A DNA stretch of 10,802 bases, from positions 1-10,802 of the forward strand of contig SXJH01000243.1 in NCBI GenBank assembly GCA_005779435.1. Reading direction: 5' to 3'. The stretch comes from Nitrosomonas sp. Its GTDB lineage: Bacteria; Pseudomonadota; Gammaproteobacteria; Burkholderiales; Nitrosomonadaceae. Below are positions 6,392-10,802 of the stretch, piece after piece (within the stretch, counting starts at the first letter, position 1; each line of letters starts with the position of its first letter). The position numbers and the translations under genes were made by a program. The notes under the pieces were generated by a model, which saw only the letters and a program-made list of their open reading frames with translations, did not search any database and had not been told where the DNA came from.

Positions 6392-7651
6392 TTACAGCTT
6401 GAATTCACTCAGTTTCTTGGCAACAGCGACGTTTCTCAAGCGCACATAATCCGGCAAGCCATCCCGATACGGCGGATAATCTTCGCCTTCGATCAGCGGC
6501 GCCAAGTATTCGCGGCACGCTTGGGTGATACCGAAGCCATCTTCGCTGATGAAATCGCCCGGCATCATTTTCTCGACATTCGCCACGCTTGAGAGCTGCG
6601 CCATACCGACCGACCATTTATACGGCGAATTGGATTCGCGAACGATCGTCGGCATCACGGAATTATGACCTGCCAATGCATATTCCACCGCCGCTTTACC
6701 CATGGCGTAAGCTTGCTCTACGTCGGTCTTGGATGCGATGTGACGCGCCGCGCGCTGCAGATAATCGGCAACACCCCAGTGATATTTCAAACCCAAGCCA
6801 TCCTTGATGATATTGGCCACTACCGGTGCAACACCGCCGAGTTGCGCATGGCCGAACGCATCGCGCAATCCTTGGTCGGACAGGAAATTGCCGTCATCCC
6901 CCTTCACGCCCTCGGATACCACCACCGAGCAATATCCATATTCCTTGACGTAGCGGTCTACTTTGGCCAGAAACTTTTCTTTGTTGAAAGTCACTTCAGG
7001 AAACAAAATAATGATCGGAATCTCGCATCCAGGGCTTGAAGCCAAGCCACCCGCCGCAGCGATCCAACCGGCATGGCGTCCCATGACTTCCAGCACAAAC
7101 ACTTTGGTCGATGTTTTTGCCATACTGGCCACGTCAAAGCTTGCTTCGCGCGTTGACACCGCAATATATTTGGCTACCGAACCAAAACCCGGGCAGCAAT
7201 CCGTGATCGGCAAATCGTTATCGACCGTTTTGGGAACATGGATTGCCTGAATGGGATAACCCAATGTACCCGACAATTGAGAAACTTTCAGGCAAGTATC
7301 GGCAGAATCGCCGCCGCCGTTGTAAAAAAAGTAACCGATATTGTGCGCCTTGAATACTTCGATCAAGCGCTCGTATTCGCGCCGATTCTGTTCCAGACTC
7401 TTCAGCTTGTAGCGGCACGAACCGAATGCGCCCGACGGCGTGTAACGCAACCCGGCGATTGCAGCGGCCGAGTCGGCATTGGTGTCGATGAGATCCTCGG
7501 TTAACGCGCCGATGATGCCGTTGCGGCCCGCATAAACGGTGCCGATTTTATCGGCATGCTGGCGCGCCGTTTCCAGAACGCCTGCGGCAGAGGCGTTGAT
7601 AACCGCCGTAACGCCGCCGGATTGTGCATAAAATGCATTTTTAATTGCCAT
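6392..7651 (-). CDS. pfp: Pyrophosphate-dependent 6-phosphofructokinase
   Basis: This enzyme interconverts fructose-6-phosphate plus PPi with fructose-1,6-bisphosphate plus Pi, reversibly, in the cytoplasm. The 419-residue product has the phosphofructokinase motifs: SGGVTAVINAS near the N-terminus, GGGDS (112-116), PKTVDND (140-146) and MGRHAGW (190-196). Aspartate 115 sits where ATP-using enzymes have glycine (GGDGS), and lysine 141 replaces the glycine of GTIDND. Both changes are accepted markers of PPi use. The first aspartate of the usual GGDDS is glycine here. The ATG at 7651 is supported by AGGAG 6 bases upstream; an in-frame TTG at 7672 is not. A strong terminator lies between adk and this gene, so it probably has its own promoter. 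hppA follows 211 bp downstream. Confidence 0.93.
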   Translation of the reverse strand: MAIKNAFYAQSGGVTAVINASAAGVLETARQHADKIGTVYAGRNGIIGALTEDLIDTNADSAAAIAGLRYTPSGAFGSCRYKLKSLEQNRREYERLIEVFKAHNIGYFFYNGGGDSADTCLKVSQLSGTLGYPIQAIHVPKTVDNDLPITDCCPGFGSVAKYIAVSTREASFDVASMAKTSTKVFVLEVMGRHAGWIAAAGGLASSPGCEIPIIILFPEVTFNKEKFLAKVDRYVKEYGYCSVVVSEGVKGDDGNFLSDQGLRDAFGHAQLGGVAPVVANIIKDGLGLKYHWGVADYLQRAARHIASKTDVEQAYAMGKAAVEYALAGHNSVMPTIVRESNSPYKWSVGMAQLSSVANVEKMMPGDFISEDGFGITQACREYLAPLIEGEDYPPYRDGLPDYVRLRNVAVAKKLSEFKL

Positions 7652-7657
7652 AATTTT

Positions 7658-7662
7658 CTCCT
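7658..7662 (-). promoter_or_regulatory. Ribosome binding site of pfp, with an upstream near copy
   Basis: AGGAG on the minus strand lies 6 bases before the ATG at 7651. A near copy of the site, AGGAGAAACAATTA, lies at 7686-7699 but leads to no start codon. The close copy fixes the start at 7651 rather than the TTG at 7672. Confidence 0.8.
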
Positions 7663-7720
7663 GATTGATCAAATCGTAAGCTCGTTAATTGTTTCTCCTA
7701 AGGAAACGCTGACTTATTGA

Positions 7721-7791
7721 CTGTACGAGCGAATCACTTCGTTGCGCGGTACTCGTTCGCCGAACGAATCGGCGTCTCCCTAAATCTGTAC
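7721..7791. repeat. Cluster of short direct and inverted repeats between pfp and adk
   Basis: CTGTAC occurs at 7721-7726 and 7786-7791. CGAGCGAATC (7726-7735) and CGAACGAATC (7761-7770) are near-identical direct copies 35 bp apart. TCGTTCG-C-CGAACGA (7753-7767) is a perfect palindrome around one base. The patch is more GC-rich than the intergenic sequence near hppA and lies between the adk terminator and the pfp leader. It could be a regulatory region for pfp or the remnant of a dispersed repeat. No promoter is convincing in it. Confidence 0.5.
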
Positions 7792-7795
7792 AAAC

Positions 7796-7834
7796 AAAAA
7801 CTCAGGCCGCAATGCGGTTGCCGCCTGAGTTTTT
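7796..7834 (-). terminator. Rho-independent terminator of adk
   Basis: AAAAACTCAGGC (7796-7807) pairs perfectly with GCCTGAGTTTTT (7823-7834). The 15-base interior can itself fold in part, through CCGC-AAT-GCGG. On the minus strand the stem is followed by TTTTTGTTT. It begins 38 bases after the adk stop and separates adk from pfp. Confidence 0.9.
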
Positions 7835-7872
7835 GAAACTGTGCCGCTACGCCGGACTTAGCCGCTCAATAG

Positions 7873-8526
7873 TCACTCAAGCGCCGAAAAAATCCGATCG
7901 CGTATCTCTTCTACCGTACCGATTCCGGTTATTTTGATATAACGCGGCGCACCGCTTTCTCCATTTTTCGACCAATCGGAATAATAGTCGACCAGTGGTT
8001 CCGTTTGCCGGTGATAAACTTCCAGCCGCTTCCTAACGGTTTCTTCCTTATCGTCTTCGCGCTGAATCAGCGGCTCATCCGTCACATCGTCCCTATCGTT
8101 ATTTTTAGGCGGATTAAAGTCGACATGATAAGTGCGGCCCGATGCCGGATGCACTCTACGTCCCGACATTCGCTTGACGATTTCAGCATCTGAAACATCG
8201 ATCTCAACCACATAATCAATCCGTACACCGGCCGCTTTCATGGCATCGGCTTGCGGAATGGTGCGCGGAAAACCATCGAACAAGAAACCGTTTGTGCAGT
8301 CCGACTGTGAGATACGTTCTTTGACTAAATTAATAATAATATCGTCGGAAACCAAGCCACCGGCATCCATGATTTTTTTCGCCATGATGCCTAATTCAGT
8401 ACCCGCCTTGACCGCATTACGCAGCATATCGCCGGTAGAAATTTGCGGTACGCCAAAATGTTCCTTAATATAATTGGCCTGAGTGCCTTTTCCGGCACCA
8501 GGGCCGCCTAACAAAATGACTCGAAT
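7873..8526 (-). CDS. adk: Adenylate kinase, apparent AUU start
   Basis: Adk catalyses ATP + AMP to 2 ADP in the cytoplasm. From the proposed start the product is 217 residues, the usual size for a long-LID bacterial enzyme. Motifs are the P-loop GGPGAGKGT (7-15), STGDMLR of the AMP site (30-36), DGFPRT (84-89) and the LID from GRRVHPASGRTYH onward (about 122-134), which lacks the zinc cysteines. The family begins with M-R-(I/V/L)-I-L-L-G; here the frame reads ATT-CGA-GTC-ATT-TTG-TTA-GGC, so ATT occupies the Met position. GGGAG lies 6 bases upstream, and an in-frame TAA lies six codons upstream of that ATT with no ATG, GTG or TTG between. TTG at 8514 is the first conventional start, but it would remove the first strand and sits 18 bases from the Shine-Dalgarno. 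Function is certain; the start is inferred. Confidence 0.95.
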   Translation of the reverse strand: MRVILLGGPGAGKGTQANYIKEHFGVPQISTGDMLRNAVKAGTELGIMAKKIMDAGGLVSDDIIINLVKERISQSDCTNGFLFDGFPRTIPQADAMKAAGVRIDYVVEIDVSDAEIVKRMSGRRVHPASGRTYHVDFNPPKNNDRDDVTDEPLIQREDDKEETVRKRLEVYHRQTEPLVDYYSDWSKNGESGAPRYIKITGIGTVEEIRDRIFSALE

Positions 8527-8532
8527 AATAAT

Positions 8533-8537
8533 CTCCC
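8533..8537 (-). promoter_or_regulatory. Ribosome binding site pointing to an ATT start of adk
   Basis: GGGAG (within AAAGGGAG) on the minus strand is spaced 6 bases from the ATT at 8526-8524, the ideal distance. It is 18 bases from the TTG at 8514, which is too far for normal initiation. Confidence 0.75.
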
Positions 8538-8608
8538 TTTTTTATCAATGACGCTAAGATATTAGATGTTGGTGACGAAGCAATTTCTGCCACTTCATAG
8601 CATGCCGC

Positions 8609-8637
8609 ATTATAGCGCAGGCACGCCCGATTCTCGA
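8609..8637 (-). promoter_or_regulatory. Promoter of adk
   Basis: Minus strand: a perfect -10 TATAAT (8614-8609), a 17-bp spacer and -35 TCGAGA (8637-8632, 4 of 6 to TTGACA). The predicted start is near 8602, giving a leader of about 76 bases before the adk start. This is the strongest promoter-like match in the adk-recA gap on this strand. Confidence 0.7.
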
Positions 8638-8672
8638 GCCTTTTGCTATGCAATTTTTGTAAAGCTAAACCC

Positions 8673-8717
8673 TATCGCATAAAACAAGTTAGGTTGATCC
8701 AAAAGTGTTATGCGATA
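8673..8717. repeat. Inverted repeat overlapping the recA promoter
   Basis: TATCGCATAA (8673-8682) is the exact reverse complement of TTATGCGATA (8708-8717), with 25 bases between; past one mismatch the arms continue with two more matching bases. The arm centres are 35 bp apart, and the right arm covers the recA extended -10. The arrangement is what a dimeric repressor site pair might look like. No canonical CTGT-N8-ACAG LexA box is present in the gap. Confidence 0.6.
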
Positions 8718-8719
8718 AT
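8711..8719 (+). promoter_or_regulatory. Candidate extended -10 promoter of recA
   Basis: TGC-GATAAT is an extended -10 (TG one base before a 5-of-6 hexamer). The -35 region around 8690-8697 is weak (AGGTTG at 17-bp spacing), which an extended -10 can offset. The expected start is near 8726, about 22 bases before the recA ATG. Confidence 0.55.
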
Positions 8720-8747
8720 TTGATCGACTCTTCAAATAGGATTCAGC

Positions 8748-9797
8748 ATGGACGAAAACAGAAGCAAAGCGTTAGACGCTGCACTGGCCCAAATCGAAAA
8801 ACAATTTGGCAAAGGTTCCATCATGCGACTGGGCGCCAACGATGTCGCCTACGATATCCAAGTCGTATCGACCGGTTCGTTGGGGCTCGATATTGCACTG
8901 GGCGTCGGCGGATTGCCGCGCGGCCGGATCATCGAGATTTACGGCCCCGAATCTTCCGGCAAAACCACGCTGACGTTGCAAGTCATCGCTGAAATGCAAA
9001 AAATGGGCGGCACGGCCGCGTTTATCGATGCGGAACATGCGCTCGATCCGCAATATGCGCAGAAAATCGGCGTCAACGTCAAGGAATTGCTGATTTCGCA
9101 ACCGGATAACGGCGAACAGGCGCTGGAAATTGCCGACATGCTGGTTCGCTCGGGATCGGTCGATATCGTCGTGATCGATTCAGTCGCCGCATTAACGCCA
9201 CGCGCCGAAATCGAAGGCGACATGGGCGATCCGCAAATGGGATTGCAGGCACGGTTAATGTCGCAGGCGCTGCGCAAACTGACCGCCAACATCAAGCGCA
9301 GCAACACCATGGTCATTTTCATCAACCAAATCCGCATGAAAATCGGCGTCATGTTCGGCAACCCCGAAACCACAACCGGCGGTAATGCAGTGAAATTCTA
9401 CGCTTCGGTGCGTCTCGATATCCGCCGTACCGGTTCGATCAAGCAGGGCGAAGAAACCATCGGCAACGAAACGCGCGTCAAAGTGGTTAAAAACAAAATC
9501 GCACCGCCTTTCAAGCAAGCGGACTTCGACATTCTGTACGGCGAAGGAATCTCGCGCGAAAGCGAAATCATCGAACTGGGCGTATTACATAAGCTGATCG
9601 ATAAATCCGGCGCCTGGTATTCCTATCAAGGCGAGAAAATCGGTCAGGGCAAAGACAACGTGCGCGATTTTCTTAAAGAACACAAAGCCATGGCGCAGGA
9701 AATCGAACAAAAAATCCGCGCCATCGTGGGCATCCCTCATCATGCCAGTCCCGCCAAAGAAAAAACCGGGAAAGATAAGAACGAAAAAGAAAAATAA
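8748..9797 (+). CDS. recA: Recombinase RecA
   Basis: RecA forms ATP-dependent filaments on single-stranded DNA, drives strand exchange and triggers LexA self-cleavage in the SOS response. The 349-residue product has the N-terminal helix (KALDAALAQIEKQFGKGSIM), Walker A GPESSGKT (66-73), the catalytic glutamate E96 (DAEHALD), Walker B VVIDS with D144, and loop L2 around GNPETTTGGNA (204-213). AGGA lies 6 bases before the ATG. The last 14 residues are lysine-rich (six K, four acidic), unlike the acidic tail of the E. coli protein. recX follows after 5 bp. An inverted repeat covers the likely promoter, but a standard LexA box is not seen. Confidence 0.98.
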   Translation: MDENRSKALDAALAQIEKQFGKGSIMRLGANDVAYDIQVVSTGSLGLDIALGVGGLPRGRIIEIYGPESSGKTTLTLQVIAEMQKMGGTAAFIDAEHALDPQYAQKIGVNVKELLISQPDNGEQALEIADMLVRSGSVDIVVIDSVAALTPRAEIEGDMGDPQMGLQARLMSQALRKLTANIKRSNTMVIFINQIRMKIGVMFGNPETTTGGNAVKFYASVRLDIRRTGSIKQGEETIGNETRVKVVKNKIAPPFKQADFDILYGEGISRESEIIELGVLHKLIDKSGAWYSYQGEKIGQGKDNVRDFLKEHKAMAQEIEQKIRAIVGIPHHASPAKEKTGKDKNEKEK

Positions 9798-9802
9798 TTC
9801 TT

Positions 9803-10261
9803 ATGGACGCTCGCTCTTCCCTAGAAATACGCGCATTGCGCTTCCTGGCGCAACGCGAGCATTCCCGCCGGGAATTGGAGCGCAAGCTTTCTTCACCGGC
9901 AAACGCCCAGTTATCGGCGGAAGCCGTCGATATTCTCGACAAACTGGAACAACAAGGTTTTCTTTCCGAAAAACGCGCTGCGGAACAAATCGCGCGCACC
10001 CGCCGCACCCGCTTCGGCAGCCAGCGCATTGTTCATGAACTGAAGACCAAGGGCATCGACGATCATTTAATCGGCGATATTCTGCCAGCGCTTAAAGAAA
10101 CCGAGCTGGAGACCGCATTGAACATCTGGCGGAAGAAATTTGCGCAGCCGCCCGCCACGAGAGAAGAACGCGCAAAACAAATACGATTCATGATGAACAG
10201 AGGTTTTTCCATGGAAACGATACAACATGTGTTATCGCAGGCTGCCGAGGAAAACAAATGA
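9803..10261 (+). CDS. recX: RecA regulator RecX
   Basis: RecX binds RecA filaments and limits their growth and activity. The 152-residue product is the normal size and is made of short charged helices in three repeats, as in the family: LEIRALRFLAQREHSRRELERKL (8-30), the region ending KLEQQGFLSEKRAAEQIARTR, and the C-terminal RAKQIRFMMNRGFSMETIQHVL. The sequence RFGSQRIVHELKTKGI is typical of the middle repeat. It starts 5 bp after recA with only a weak, A-rich Shine-Dalgarno, so it is probably translated at a lower level by coupling. Its stop overlaps the next start as ATGA. Confidence 0.94.
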   Translation: MDARSSLEIRALRFLAQREHSRRELERKLSSPANAQLSAEAVDILDKLEQQGFLSEKRAAEQIARTRRTRFGSQRIVHELKTKGIDDHLIGDILPALKETELETALNIWRKKFAQPPATREERAKQIRFMMNRGFSMETIQHVLSQAAEENK

Positions 10262-10623
10262 AAAAATGGTTGGTGCAAACACTACTGATGCTGGCAATAT
10301 TGCTAACCGGTTTTCCCGCCGTTGCGGATAAAATCACGCCGATCAAGGAAATTAACGACGCGCCGGTCAATTTTGACGGCCAAGAAGTCGTATTGAAAGG
10401 CATCCCCAAAAACCCCACGCGCATCCCGCTGGTCAATCTTAAGTCTTATGTGCTGGAAGACAGCAGCGGCGAAATTACCGTACTCACCGAATCCGATCTC
10501 CCCAAAATGAACGAAGAAATCACCATCCGGGCTAAAGTCAAAAGCCTGGCAATCGTCAAGGGCGATGCGTTGGGTTTAACAGTGACCGAACTGGAACGAT
10601 ACGAACAACAGCAAAAAATATGA
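10258..10623 (+). CDS. Predicted secreted OB-fold-like protein of unknown function
   Basis: I do not recognise this 121-residue protein. It begins with a clear Sec signal peptide: KK, a hydrophobic stretch (about 5-19), then AVA-D giving likely cleavage after residue 23. The mature part of about 98 residues has no cysteine and no membrane segment. Alternating strands (VNFDGQEVVLKGIP, KSYVLEDSSGEITVLT, EEITIRAKVKSLAI, ALGLTVTELERYE) look like a small beta-barrel of the OB-fold kind, but that is inference. It would lie in the periplasm. Both junctions are ATGA overlaps, with recX upstream and alaS downstream, so it is co-translated with cytoplasmic proteins whose work it cannot directly share. 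Base composition resembles its neighbours. Confidence 0.8.
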   Translation: MKKWLVQTLLMLAILLTGFPAVADKITPIKEINDAPVNFDGQEVVLKGIPKNPTRIPLVNLKSYVLEDSSGEITVLTESDLPKMNEEITIRAKVKSLAIVKGDALGLTVTELERYEQQQKI

Positions 10624-10802
10624 ACAGCAGCGAAATACGACAAAAATTTCTCGAATTTTTCGAATCCCACGGCCACACCATCGTAGCTTCCAGCCCATTG
10701 GTGCCGGGCAATGATCCGACCCTATTATTCACCAACGCGGGCATGGTGCAATTCAAAGACGTATTTTTAGGTCAGGATAAGCGACCTTATGTGCGCGCCG
10801 TC
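10620..10802 (+). CDS. alaS: Alanyl-tRNA synthetase, N-terminal part (cut by window edge)
   Basis: AlaRS charges tRNA-Ala with alanine using ATP and edits mischarged serine and glycine. Only the first 61 codons are present. They match the class II catalytic domain start of AlaRS: EIRQKFLEFFESHGH (5-19), ASSPLVPGNDPTLLFTNAGM (23-42) and QFKDVFLGQ (44-52), which include motif 1. The ATG overlaps the stop of the upstream secreted-protein gene as ATGA. A recA-recX-alaS order is common in proteobacteria, which supports the call. The rest of the gene lies beyond the window. Confidence 0.97.
   Translation, partial: MNSSEIRQKFLEFFESHGHTIVASSPLVPGNDPTLLFTNAGMVQFKDVFLGQDKRPYVRAV

Noticed and set aside
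7652..7672. TTG start for pfp at 7672
   Set aside because: AGGAG lies 6 bases before the ATG at 7651, inside the extra codons the TTG would add, and the family begins near MAIKNAFYAQSGG.
8527..8747. A canonical LexA box (CTGT-N8-ACAG) upstream of recA
   Set aside because: I read the whole adk-recA gap on both strands and found no such spaced motif; the only symmetrical element is the TATCGCATAA inverted repeat.
8939..9518. Overlapping minus-strand open frames opposite recA
   Set aside because: They are antisense to a highly conserved gene and show no family motifs; they result from codon bias in recA.

Overview
The window carries a compact, ordinary-looking proteobacterial chromosome segment. 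It has no rRNA, tRNA, CRISPR array or recognisable insertion sequence. RecA, Adk, the PPi-dependent phosphofructokinase and the membrane pyrophosphatase together suggest a betaproteobacterium, most likely an ammonia oxidiser of the Nitrosomonas type. That assignment is inference from remembered protein families and gene content, not from a search.

Layout. Bases 1-3770 (minus strand) hold the start of the division and cell-wall (dcw) cluster, read right to left: mraZ, rsmH, ftsL, ftsI and the 5' end of murE. A sigma70-type promoter and a four-repeat MraZ operator sit just upstream of mraZ (3807-3869). Bases 3771-4122 are an AT-rich gap with an inverted repeat and the terminator hairpin of hppA. 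Bases 4123-8526 (minus strand) hold hppA (proton-pumping pyrophosphatase), pfp (PPi-dependent phosphofructokinase) and adk (adenylate kinase). A strong terminator separates adk from pfp. The 211-base pfp-hppA gap holds several hairpins. Bases 8527-8747 are a divergent promoter region between adk and recA. Bases 8748-10802 (plus strand) hold recA, recX, a small predicted secreted protein and the 5' end of alaS. The last three junctions are 5 bp apart or ATGA overlaps, so this looks like one translationally coupled operon.

How the genes work together. The minus-strand left block builds septal peptidoglycan and is controlled by its first product, MraZ. The middle block concerns phosphate-bond energy: Adk balances adenine nucleotides, Pfp interconverts fructose-6-phosphate and fructose-1,6-bisphosphate using PPi/Pi, and HppA turns PPi hydrolysis into a proton gradient. 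In an autotroph, Pfp running toward fructose-6-phosphate would produce PPi that HppA could use. The right block is recombination and repair (RecA with its modulator RecX) joined to alanyl-tRNA synthetase.

The points most worth a second look are: adk appears to start at AUU; two related inverted repeats flank hppA in opposite orientation; a long inverted repeat overlaps the recA promoter; a repeat-rich patch lies between pfp and adk; and a secreted OB-fold-like protein is coupled into the recX-alaS operon. I did not find a clearly new multi-gene system here.
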